Shown here: positions 25,401-37,000 of the stretch, one piece after another
Layout of the letters: the number at the start of each line of letters is the position of its first letter
Numbering within the stretch: position 1 is the first letter of the stretch
DNA from: Triops longicaudatus
Taxonomy: Eukaryota > Arthropoda > Branchiopoda > Notostraca > Triopsidae
Direction: 5' to 3'
Assembly (NCBI GenBank): GCA_022885665.1
Contig: JAGQDJ010000075.1
Location: 62,001-126,000 of the forward strand
Length of the DNA stretch: 64,000 nucleotides
Notes under the pieces: model-generated
Told to the model about the DNA's origin: nothing
The model's input: the letters and a program-made list of their open reading frames with translations, nothing else
Database searches by the model: none
Made by a program: the position numbers and the translations under genes

Positions 25401-28400
25401 ATTCTTTCTTCGTCTATGGACAAGACCGTGAGGTTATGGCACATTTCTAGGCGAGAGTGTTTGTGTTGTTTCCAGCATATCGATTTTGTGACAGCGATTG
25501 CCTTCCATCCAAGGGTAATTAATTTTTTTTATTGTAGTGTTGTTTTAGCATTATTTATGTTTTGTTTTTCGTAGGATGATCGTTACTTTCTGAGTGGTTC
25601 CTTGGATGGTAAATTAAGGTTGTGGAATATACCTGATAAAAAAGTAGCGTTGTGGAATGAATTAGACGGAAGTACTAAACTGATCACAGCTGCTAACTTC
25701 TGCCAAGTAAACTTGAAAATGACGTGGTAACTAATAGATTATTGACTGAATTGTTCTTAGAACGGAAAAGTAGCTGTAGTCGGCTCGTATGACGGTCGTT
25801 GTATTTTTTATACCACAGAACAACTGAAATATCACACACAAATCCATGTGAGGTCGTCCCGGGGTAAAAATGCCAAAGGACGAAAGATTACAGGGATCGA
25901 ACCTATGCCTGGAGAAGACAAAGTAAGTTTAGAGACGTGGATTTTCTCCAACAAGTCTATGGTCCCAAAATACAAGCGATTTTCAATTTTTTACTTTCAT
26001 AGATTCTGATCACATCCAATGACAGCCGTGTTCGTCTGTATGACCTGAGAGACCTTAGTCTGTCGTGCAAATATAAAGGGTGTGTCAACTTCAGTAGTCA
26101 GATCAAAGCCAGTTTCAGGTGAGTGCTACCTTTTCCGTTTCTTTCGCGTTCCAAGGTCTTTAAAATTGCATAGCCTTTGGTATACCGGAACACGCCTTGT
26201 AATAATTATCCAAGTGCGTACCATTTTTCTGAATATTCCACTCACAAGGCAACGTGTAGAAGAGTGAACTCACTTCTGCACCCATTAACGTTAACCATTC
26301 GTCCAGATTCGGCATGTTCTCTTCGGTAGGGAACTCGTATTTCTTAATTAAATGAAACTGTTGCTCTAAATTGGCTAGTTCGAGAAATTTTTTGGATGTT
26401 CGCATCTTCTCCAAGTCAAGGAGAATCAAGCTGGTGTCGAAGCCAGGCCAGCCTTCGGGATCCAGTTCTCCTAGCCTGGTTCCAGCGTTATTCACAAGCC
26501 GATACACGGCAAATTGCTGTAGAAACTTTGCATTCTGAGTTAAGGCCAAACCCATGACTTGGTCTTTGTCGAATTGGTCAAAATGTGCATACAAATGTGC
26601 AATGTCAGCCCGGAACTTTAAACTGGGATTCAAAAAGATGATCCGGTCCAGATCGGTGTAATGCCAAGGGAGAATTAGAGGAAGCATTTGGGTAATGAGC
26701 GCTTCTTGGATCACGGGTACAGTGACAGTAGGGAAGTGTTTACTAATCACTTTCAGCAAATCTTGGTACGTTTGTCCCAGGAATTCCAAGCGGTATGTGT
26801 ATTTGCAGGACGCTTGCGTTCCGGCTTTTCGGAAGATATTCTCTATTGCAGCTTGACTGTCCGTATCGGTTAAGATATGAAAGTGCACCGGCACGGAACT
26901 ATGTAGCAAAATCCAGGCAATTGTATCTTTGGCACTACAGAAACCCGTGTGGTATTAAAGGTTTCAAGAAATTATGCCTTGAAACTATTGTAAGAAATTA
27001 AAGAAATTTACCCTGCGGCTGTGATGGGTTGCTGGCCAACATAAAGCAATCCAATTAAAATATGGATGATAGTGTCTGGTTTGAGGACAGCAGATTCTGT
27101 AGGCCTGATTTTTAGTAAGGCTTGCTGATAGAAGTTTCGCGCGCTTTTCTCAATATCGTTTTCCTAGTCCCAGATTATCGTTCAGTAGTTGGTATTTTGG
27201 GGAGATATTTAAAAGAAAGCATTGGAACCTCTAAATTATAGTGTACCTTACTCTGACTACCGGACGCGAAATGAACACGTGGTGTGGATTCACTAGGAAA
27301 GGTACATGCCGTGATACTAGCGGCTTTGGACCGCAGAAGCACGACGTATAGGGCAATGACACATAAGGATATGAGCACTGGGCCGTATCGCAGACATCGG
27401 AACATCTTCCTGTAAAGCGGAAACTCTATTTAACACTTAGTGAAAGTTAGTATAAGAGGTTGACGTAGTAAATTGTAAATAATTTCGGTTACTAAAACCG
27501 GTGAGCATATACCTCGATGTAGTTTGTGCTAACCTATAATAAGCGCGCGTTCCTGCTGTACTAATTGTGTGGAACGTGGAATGAAACAGGGTTTTGTTTT
27601 GTCCGCGTTTCTGACCCATAATAGGAGAAGTTTCTTCTAAGTGTTCAACGGGGAAATAAAAGTCAAATTCCGCATTTACGTAGCACAAAAGCCGTCGTCG
27701 GTGACGAGATTGCATCACTTGCACCTGAGCCGTATTTCCGAAGCAATGCTTCTCACACTTTTCAAGTTTTCTGTGAATGTACAACAGATTGTAGGGAAGT
27801 TCACCCCTATCTTGTCAGGGAACTGAAGTGAGACTGTACAACTGAAAGAGATCCGTTGGTACTGTATCGTGCCATGTCGCTGACATGGCCAAACCCCCAG
27901 TTACGGTTGAAAGATCTTCTAAAAATTACCTTTCTTTGCTGAATGTTGTGGTGTATGGTTTCAACTAATTATTTTGTGTGCTGTTGTTAATAAGAGTTTT
28001 TTTTGTCAACTATCTCTAGCCACGACGGAAAATTCATCATTAGCGGTTCCGAAAACCAATGTATTTATATTTGGAAAACCAACCATGACTACGCCAAGTT
28101 TTCCTCCGCCAGGCGAGACCGGAATGATTTCTGGGAAGGAGTCAAAGGTAATATTGCGTTCGTTGAACATTCAGAGGTGAATGATGTGGTAATGTTGGAT
28201 ACCTTTTTTAGCTCATAATGCTGTTGTCACGTCGGCTGTTTTCGCTCCCGACCCGGCTCTTGTTTTCAACCACATTGAAGCGGAAAAACAGCGTAAGGAA
28301 GAGGAAGAGCAATGCACCGTGGAAGAAAAAGGGGCGGGCCCGAGAACTACGTTAGGAGGACACGGTCAGGCTCTACGTAGTAATTCTACGGCATGCTCTG

Positions 28401-28501
28401 GCTACGTCACAGTGAGCGCAGATTTTAACGGTGTGGTTAAAGTCTTCTTAAATCGTACGAAACCTAAGCACAGTTCTTTACCAGCTTCGGCATTAGCTTA
28501 A
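22460..28501 (+). CDS. WDR44: WDR44 (Rab11-binding WD-repeat protein, rabphilin-11)
   Basis: Cytoplasmic WD40 protein that binds GTP-Rab11 on recycling endosomes. Sixteen exons: 22460-22533, 22664-22928, 22981-23580, 23639-23770, 23923-24156, 24218-24354, 24438-24548, 24599-24752, 24871-25095, 25152-25331, 25392-25514, 25575-25706, 25761-25922, 26003-26118, 28020-28147, 28212-28501. They give 1020 residues (human 913). The N-terminus has EFFDIDE at residues 9-15, matching the FFAT consensus that docks to VAP proteins on the ER; human WDR44 has one in the same place. A long disordered region follows, then VTVLNLDTGERIALS and the WD propeller. Typical propeller blades include SMDKTVRLWHIS, SLDGKLRLWNIPDKKV and the ending SADFNGVVKVF. 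Intron 14 is 1.9 kb, unusually large here, because it contains the minus-strand gene at 26160-27405. Confidence 0.95.
26160..27405 (-). CDS. XXYLT1-like glycosyltransferase, probable pseudoenzyme, nested in a WDR44 intron
   Basis: Three minus-strand exons (27405-27247, 27163-27012, 26934-26160) give 361 residues. A short cytosolic stretch and a signal anchor (about residues 7-24, PVLISLCVIALYVVLL) predict a type II Golgi/ER membrane protein. The body resembles xyloside xylosyltransferase 1, the enzyme adding a second xylose to O-glucose on Notch EGF repeats: LKFRADIAHLYAHFDQF and EGWPGFDTSLILLDL align with LKFRANIKELYEQFDRF and EGLPGFNSGVMLLKL of XXYLT1. The metal-binding DxD just before LKFRA reads NPS here. 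The GDQDFF-type segment reads NLDEWLT, and the closing HGN is absent. The stop lies 42 bases from WDR44 exon 14, so the 3' UTR is very short or runs antisense into that exon. It is an XXYLT1 relative that I infer is catalytically dead. Family call about 0.85; inactivity less sure. Confidence 0.82.
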
Positions 28502-29306
28502 TTTTATTGTCGTGCTAACTTCTTGTAAGGCTAGTCCCATTTCTTCCGTATGTTTGCGTCTACAACAACCAATGTGCTTAGAATTAGTAAATTTATGAGA
28601 TTACCTCTCAGTTATGAGGCGAGCCTCAAAGTTTTTATAAAATTTAATAAAATTATAAATTCAGTGCTTCACCTTGCAGTGATTGATGCAAATACATTTG
28701 ACATCTAAACAAGAAAATCTTTGTCGCGAACATTTCTAGACCGTCGAAAAAACTTTTAAAAAAGTCTCTCGATTTAACGGACGAACAGGTGTTAAATCAG
28801 ACTGTCCATCGATTTCAATTTAGGGGAAAATATGTTAAAAATCGGGAAGTACGGGATGTTTTTTTTTTTTTTCAATACAGAGTCCCGACGAATGACGCAT
28901 GGAAAATGGCGAAGTCTTAGGACTGAATAATGGCCAACCTTTCGGAGTCGCAAGACAAAATATTTGCAACTATTTTTACGGACATTTTCCCGTTTCTGAC
29001 GTGTTGTAAGGAATAGGGTGAGCGGGAAAGCATAAAAAATCCTGGCTTCAGGCATATTATAATATTAGTTACTTTGCCACGAGTGGCACCACCATCGCTT
29101 TACCGCACATCAAAATCTTCACTTACTCAACACAGCGTTTTGGCATTCGTGCAGTGTGCGTTTTTGGCGGTGTTTTGTGATTCTCGTGTGTTTTACGGAA
29201 ATTAAGTCTAGATTCTGGTAACTAGCTTTCACAACAACAGTTCAGGTAGTAAAAGTTAATATTTTCGTCGCTTGTTCATGTAAGAAAGCATTTCTTTTAA
29301 TTTAGA
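28502..29306. other. WDR44 3' UTR, intergenic DNA and EFTUD2 5' UTR
   Basis: An AATAAA at 28646-28651 would end WDR44. Before EFTUD2, a donor at 29246 (TTCAG then GTAGTA) and an acceptor ending at 29305, one base before the ATG, outline a 60-base intron in the 5' UTR. No other gene is visible. Confidence 0.55.
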
Positions 29307-32300
29307 ATGGATGCTGACCTGTATGACGAGTTTGGTAATTACATTGGTCCAGACTTAGAATCAGAAGATGATGAAGAAGACGAAGTAGAAGACATCCCCG
29401 ATCGTCCTGACTACGATGTATGTCATAAGAATATTAATACTAACACATTTTCGGTTTCTATACATGTATTCTTCCTTGTTTTTTATGTTTTTAGGAAGAC
29501 CGGGCGAGCGAAGGAGGAATGGATGAGGATGCCGAAGCCGCCCAAGAAGCTTCTATGGCCATTGTACTTCATGAAGATAAAAAGTACTATCCAACAGCTT
29601 TGGAAGTGTATGGACCTGGCGTGGAAACGTTAGTCCAAGAAGAAGATGCTCAGCCCCTCACTGAACCAATCGTTGCTCCCGTCAAGAAAGTCAAGTTTCA
29701 GGCTGTGGAGCACGAATTGCCAGAAACGACTTACGACATCGAATTTTTGGCTGATTTAATGGACTCATCATCATTGGTCCGCAACGTAGCCTTAATTGGA
29801 CATCTTCATCACGGCAAAACCAGCTTTGTAGACTGTTTGGTGCAGCAAACTCATCCCGAACTAATTAACATTCGGCCAAATGGCGAAGAAAAACCTTTGC
29901 GCTACACGGACATCCTTTTCACAGAGCAACAACGCGGGGTGTCTACGAAAGCTATGCCATTATCCTTAGTACTGCAAGACTTGAAAGATAAATCTTATTT
30001 GGTCAACGTTTTTGATACACCAGGTGAAGTTTGGCATTGCAACGAAACTTCAAATGTTCTAAAGTATATAAAATTTACGTGAAACAACGAGATCTTATCA
30101 TAGTCATAATAAGTTAAAAATACGATCGTTTAAAAAAACTAAGTAAAATTATTTTAAAAATATATGTAAAAATAAAGGAAAGCACCCATAGAGATGTAAA
30201 TTGAGAGAAATTATTTTAGTTTTGGATTGCAAAAAGTTCCACGCCGTTAGATATAATGTATCTGGAATTATCAATTATTTTATGGGGAAATAACATAATT
30301 CCTGATAATGTTTCTTAGGACATGTGAACTTCTCTGACGAAGCTACGGCTGCAATGCGACTTTGTGACGGTGTTGTTCTCTTTGTGGACGCTGTGGAAGG
30401 CGTGCTGCTCAACACGGAACGTTTACTGAAACACGCAATCCAAGAAAGTTTGCCCATTACGTTGTGTATTAACAAGATTGATCGCCTCGTACTAGAATTA
30501 AAACTACCCCCAGCGGATGCATACTACAAAATGCGTCACCTTATTGATGAGATTAATGGAATAATCAGGTAAGCATTTATTTAATGGACAGTGAAGATGT
30601 AACTATTCGTATTTACTGTGTAAGCGTGCTGCGATTCTAACAGTCCTTTTTTCTGTAGTTTATACAGCAAAGAAGAACACACGCAGTATTTGTCGCCCAT
30701 CCTAGGGAATGTATGTTTTGCTTCATCCCAGTACAATATTTGTTTCACTTTGGAGTCCTTCGCCAAGCTGTACGCTGAAAGCTACGGCACGGATTTCAAT
30801 TCCCATGAATTCGCAAGAAGATTATGGGGGGATATCTTTCTGAACAGCAAAACGTAACTTGGCTTGCAGTCTTTCCTTCTTCATTACTGTAATGACATTC
30901 GATTTTAGGCGCAAGTTTGTGAAGAAAGCCCCCAACAGCTCAGTGCAACGCACTTTCGTGGAGTTTATTCTCGAGCCGTTGTATAAGCTCTTATCACAAG
31001 TTGTGGGAGACGTGGACTCGACTTTGCCACAAGTTTTGGCGGAATTGGGTGTCAAACTTTCAGCTGACGAAATGAAGCTGAATATCAGACCCTTGCTGAA
31101 GCTGGCCTGCACAAGATTCTTAGGTGACTTCAATGGTAAGTTCATATTACTCTTAGTTGTAGAAAATTATATCTCAACCTAACGGCTTTTATTCACTCAA
31201 GGTTTTGTCGATATGATCGTGAAACATGTTCCGTCACCGTTGGCCGCGACGGAGCGTAAAGTTCCCCATATTTACACGGGACCTCTGGAGTCCCAAGCTG
31301 GCCAAGACATGATGAATTGCGATCCTGAGGTAAAATAGGAATGAATATCGCTTTAATGGAATCGTTTTCTCACTCAGTTAATTCATTAGGGTGCGTTAAT
31401 GGTACACACGACTAAACAATACCCCACTGAAGATTGTAGCTGTTTTTACGTCTTCGGGCGCGTTTTTAGTGGCACCCTTCGTGCTCATCAGTCCGTGAGG
31501 CTTCTTGGAGAACATTATTCTTTGGCCGACGAAGAAGATTCTCGTGTGTTGCAGGTCGGGCGTCTTTGGGTCTATGAGGCCAGGTAAATTGGATTGGTTC
31601 GATTTATTCTTAGTAGGTCCTTTTGTTGCGTGTTTGGAAGTTTGTCGAGGTATTCTTACTGAATGGAATACCTTCTGGTGCCTTAAACGTGTGTTGTCAA
31701 AGTTGGTAGACCTCCCATGCCGAAAAATGCGTAAAAGGATTGAAGATATTGCTGCATTTATTGTTGTTGACAGCTGTTCGCTCCCTTTTTTCTTCCATTG
31801 AGTAAAAAACTGTAAGAAGCTTAGAGAAAATGGAAAGCGAAAGAGAATTTATGCTTTATGTCTCCCTTATGAACTTCGTTGAATAGTGCGTGTGTAAGTA
31901 GTGGAATTACCTTCTTTACGAGCTGTGTTCTTTGTTGGGTGAAAAGAGGAGTTGTTTACGTAGCAAGTAAGCTGTCTAATATGGTGGGTCTTGTATTTTA
32001 GGTACAAAGTAGAAGTAAATCGAGTCCCGGCTGGCAACTGGGTTCTTATTGAAGGTATCGACGCACCGGTTGTGAAAACTTGCACCCTTACAGAAGTGCG
32101 TTCGGAAGAAGATATCTACATCTTCCGTCCCCTTAAATTCAATACCCAGTCGATCATCAAAATCGCCGTGGAACCTGTCAACCCATCAGAACTACCGAAA
32201 ATGTTGGATGGTTTGAGAAAAGTTAATAAATCGTACCCGTTGTTATCGACACGTGTTGAAGAATCTGGAGAGCATGTTGTCTTAGGCACCGGCGAACTGT

Positions 32301-33551
32301 ACCTCGATTGCGTAATGCATGATTTGCGTAAAATGTACTCTGAAATCGGTAATTTTAACAGGGAAACATTTTGACGAATTTTTCTCCTTGTGCTAACTTA
32401 TCCTCGTCATGTTTTAGATATCAAAGTTGCCGATCCGGTTGTCAGTTTTTGTGAAACAGTCGTCGAAACCTCCTCGCTTAAATGTTTCGCCGAGACTCCC
32501 AACAAGAAAAACAAGCTTACCATGATTTCTGAACCCTTGGAAAAAGGACTGGCGGAGGATATTGAAAATGAAGTTGTTTCAACGAATTGGAATAAGTAAA
32601 AGCTTTTGTTGTCAGATGGAACGCTTGCTTTATATTTTTTTCTCTTTTTTATATCCTTCATTGGTTGATAAAAAAGGAAAAGGCTTGGTGAGTTTTTCCA
32701 GACAAAATACAACTGGGACCTTCTCGCCGCTCGTTCAATATGGGCTTTTGGACCCGATCAGAACGGTCCAAATGTGTTGGTGGATGACACTTTGCCATCT
32801 GAAGTCGACAAATCGCTGCTGAATACTGTGCGGGATTCAGTGGTGCAGGGATTCCAGTGGGGCACAAGAGAAGGACCGTTATGTGAAGAACCCATTCGTA
32901 ACGTGAAATTTAAGATCCTCGATGCCGTCATTTCCAGCGAAGCTGTTCATCGCGGCGGAGGTATAATTATCTGTCTCGTTGTCAAATCGACAAAAACGTT
33001 TTCTTCGAATACCTTGTAATACGCTTTACTGATTTTTGTTTTCATCAGGGCAAATCATCCCTACTGCTCGGCGAGTTTCTTATTCAGCCTTCTTGATGGC
33101 CACTCCTCGTTTAATGGAGCCTTACTTGTTAGTTGAAGTACAAGCACCAGCTGATTGTGTTTCAGCTGTCTATTCAGTGTTAGCCAGGAGACGCGGTCAC
33201 GTTACCCAAGATGCACCCATTCCAGGATCACCGTTATATTTGATTAAAGCCTTCCTGCCGGCTATTGATTCCTTTGGATTTGAAACCGACTTGCGGACAC
33301 ATACACAAGGCCAAGCCTTCTGTTTGTCCGTGTTTCACCATTGGCAAATTGTACCAGGCGATCCTTTGGACAAATCTATTGTATTGCGACCTTTGGAACC
33401 ACAGCCTGCTCCAGCCTTAGCACGCGAATTTATGGTGAAGACTCGCCGTCGCAAGGGACTCAGCGAAGACGTGTCGATTAACAAATTCTTCGACGATCCT
33501 ATGCTTTTAGAATTGGCCAGGCAAGATGTGACTTTAAACTACCCACATTGA
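29307..33551 (+). CDS. EFTUD2: EFTUD2, U5 snRNP 116-kDa GTPase (Snu114)
   Basis: EF-2-like GTPase of the U5 snRNP that drives spliceosome activation and disassembly together with BRR2 and PRP8. Eleven exons (29307-29417, 29495-30023, 30319-30568, 30659-30853, 30909-31135, 31202-31329, 31390-31583, 32002-32348, 32418-32595, 32677-32960, 33049-33551) give 981 residues (human 972). The start MDADLYDEFGNYIGP is the canonical N-terminus, followed by an acidic region. G1 is GHLHHGKTS (about 139-147), switch II DTPGHVNF, and G4 NKID. EF-2-like domains follow, including EYRL-type segments such as LRTHTQGQAF. The end TRRRKGLSEDVSINKFFDDP matches the family. The reading frame stays intact across all joins. 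Confidence 0.97.
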
Positions 33552-33586
33552 AGTAACCCTTTTTTGAAAAAGTTCTCGAGGAGGAA

Positions 33587-33592
33587 AATAAA
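33587..33592 (+). terminator. Poly(A) signal of EFTUD2
   Basis: AATAAA 36 bases after the EFTUD2 stop. The gene converges on PDE9A, whose own signal lies about 400 bases away on the other strand. Confidence 0.6.
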
Positions 33593-33996
33593 GCGAAGAA
33601 AAGTTTGGTGTAGCGAATGTGAGCTTTTGTTTTTAGAAGGTTTGAAAGGTTTTGTTTTTAGAAGGTTTTGTATTGACCATGATCCTGAAGCGGAGTGTTG
33701 GAATAGAAAAATAAGCTCCAGAACAGAAGACTTTGCCAACATTGACACCGTTAGCCTATGGGCAGTAGGTTAATTTTCCAGCACAGAAAATGACAGGACA
33801 TGAAGGATATGAAAACGGTAGGGTAGTTAAAGCAGCTGCCCTTGATTACGTTCGACTACCCCTTCACGCCATTTCTTGAGCGAGACATTTATCGGTTCCG
33901 TGCAATTTCAATTTGGGAGAAGCAAGGTGAAACTTGTCATACATAACACCGAAACCAACATTAAACCCTCAAAAAATTAGCCATAATTTTAAAACA

Positions 33997-34002
33997 TTTA
34001 TT
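33997..34002 (-). terminator. Poly(A) signal of PDE9A
   Basis: TTTATT on the plus strand, i.e. AATAAA on the minus strand, 74 bases past the PDE9A stop codon. Confidence 0.6.
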
Positions 34003-34075
34003 TTTTATAATATCTATTTTAAGTATCTGCGATTGTCAACGGCGAAAATTGTTCCTTGGCTTGATTACTTCAATG

Positions 34076-37000
34076 TTAGCGTCTGGTGGGCTCTAGAAGA
34101 GTGTCTAAACTTCCACTCAGCTTCCGGCTGCAGGCCTGATTGTGGGTTGGAGTGGACAAGGTTGAAGACAAGGCAGGACTGGAGTTTTTGTCAGTACGGG
34201 AGAAGGAACGGCGAAAAAAGCGCGGAATATTGGGGAAAACTCTTTTATTTGTAATACTGTGATGATCCGCACTGGAAGGGTTCAGTACGGAAGAAGCCAC
34301 ACGAGTCCTTCGACCGCCTCCTACTGCGAAACGTTCTTTGAAGTGTTTAATTCGCTTGAAAAACGGAATATCACTCGCACAGTTTGTTACGATGTCAGTG
34401 GTCATAACTAAGTCCTTGCGTACATTGGAAGGTTCACTTGGGGGTGGAGATTCGGCTTTCACTGGAGTAGCGTCACTTTCGTGAATGCTATTACTGGGTA
34501 AGTGGGAATTATGGCAAGTTACGTCTTTGCTAGTTCTCCGCGTACGGGGCAACAACGAATGACGCCGATGCCCATGATTTAGCGAAACCGGCCAAGGTTC
34601 GGAATGGATCTTGAACTTTAAAGTTTGTTCGCTAACTTCGGCCTCGGTGATGGAGTCTGGATCTAAGCCAAGAGCTTCTTTCAGATGAAGCTCTTCATCA
34701 GTTGAATCAGTGTCAGTTCCTTCTTCGGAAGACGGTTCAGGGTTCATTGGAGGTGGAAGCAGAGGGGCTTCAGTGGAAGTCGAGGTAGATATGTTGGTCT
34801 TCGTATTACTGTGCGTTTCCTGGGAAGTGGGTTGGGCGTTATTACTTTCGATACTACGGCGCTGACGAGTGTCCTTGGAAGCTTCGTTCAAGCGACGGTA
34901 ATATTCTAACGCTTCACGGACTGGCCGGACAATTAAATCCTAATATGTGTGTGGTAAGAATAAGTGTCAAAAGTTTCTTCTCACTTTATAACGTACCTCA
35001 AGCTCGGGAATTAATTGACCGATTGCTTCGAAGAGTGGCAGCAAGACGAAGCCAATAAAAGAGCATTGTGAGGAAGGTTTGGTAATTTTATCTCTGTCCA
35101 TGAAAGGCGTAACCGGTAACCCCAGCAACTTTTCTGTGTCACTTTGTTGAAAGAACTCCTTTGGAGAGAAATGAATAGTATACAATACTCAGTGAAATTT
35201 GGTAAGCTTTACTTGCAGTAGGCAGTCGAGCCAAGGCTCTGCTACATCCATGGGTCTCGCTTCGTTCGATATGTCAGCGACTTTTATGAGCACCATACAC
35301 AACTTGAGTCAGATTTAGTTAGGAGTTACGCAGAACTAGTTGAGCATAAATAAGACTATTACCTGATTGACGTGTGCGCGATTGGAATAATCGAAAACGG
35401 GTATAATGTCGAGGAACTGGCCAAGAATTTCGTTATGGCGAGCCATATCCGTTGCTAGAATACAGCGAATCATGCCTTCGCGAACTTTACGGAACGTCTC
35501 CGGGGTAAAGTTTCGAAAAATGTTAGCAGACGGGTCTTCTAATATACGGAAAGCCACGGAGCAGTGATGGTTTTCCAGGGGAGAAATGTCGTTGTACCGG
35601 AGAGCTAATTCTGTCCTCGCATTGATTTGGTAAATGTTATTGAAACCTGGGTGGTCTAAGTCGTGGCAGATACAGGAAGTCAATAATACCAGTGTTTCTA
35701 CGTCGCCAATCTTGGATGGGAGATCTACTGCACAAATAATCCCGTACATCTACAAATAAAAGTGGGAACCAAGAAATTAAACAGAATCAATCTCGACAAG
35801 GTTCCCTCAACTTCTTCGGTTTTCAACCATTATCCCAACTCACGTTTGTTACAAACTTCGGTGTACACATAGTCTAGACAGCTTTCATGGCATGCAAGGT
35901 GTAGTAATTTTCAAGGAATTACAGACTCCTACCTCCGAGTCCAGATTCATTACGCGTAAGTTGTCGCGTGGGGCGTACTTCGCTTAATGAAACGAGACTC
36001 ACTACTGCACGGAAACGAAATCTCTTATCCGAGTTGAATGAACGAATCAGACTCCAAACTTTATTCAAATGCTGCCATGTTAAACATCATTAGAGTTTTC
36101 TCTAAATCTTTCTGGAAAGTTCGTTGCATCCATTAGTTGAAACCGCACTGCCCCAAATGAGGGGCAAAACTCGTGAACATATTCTATAGCAAATATAATA
36201 TTTGAAGATTGAAACCAAGTTGGCCTTACTGCAGAAGACTTCACGGCGTCCTACTTCATTGTTAGTTGAACGTAAGTTTTTAAGCAACGCGGTCGCAGTC
36301 TGTAAATTCTTTTCGTGTTTAGAAGTTCATTCATTCACTTCATCATCTATTTCGTATGGCAAAATCGTCCTCTGTAAGGCAGTAGGTAGGTTAGGTGACA
36401 ATGTATTCGACATTCCTGTTTAAGGACTATTTCCTTTGATTGCTACTTTCCTTGTTTGCCATTGTGATGTGACACGGAACGCAATTCACATTCAAGAAAC
36501 GGTTAGTGCGTTTCTTTTTGGTTGCAATGTCTCGTATTTTTTTTATTTTACATGACTTTTTATTATGGGCTCCTCTTGCTCGCTCATTAAGACTAACGAG
36601 ATGTCAATTACGCGTACTTCAATTTGAAAAAGTGCTGATTCATTTCAGCGTTGGCTTGCTTTAACGTCCCCCTTTCAACGAATGACTATTTGTCCTATGG
36701 GAACGGACAATTTGGTTTGGTTTGGGGATTTTACGCACGGCTGTAGTTTGCGTTTACTTGTCAGAACCTCGACTAATTTAACTGAACAAGAAGAAAACAC
36801 TCAATTCTTGCGAGGCATAACTAACTTAGGGAGGTTTCTCATCGTGCAAGCTCAGATGTGTTTAGAATTCACAGGACAAACAGAGAAATCAAAAGTGAGA
36901 CAAAAGGTTACTGTCTTCTCTGCTTGACTTGGCTAAAGCCCAAGTATTACTTTTTCGTACAGATGCCGAACTTGTTACGTTCGTTTGGCAATAAACAAAG

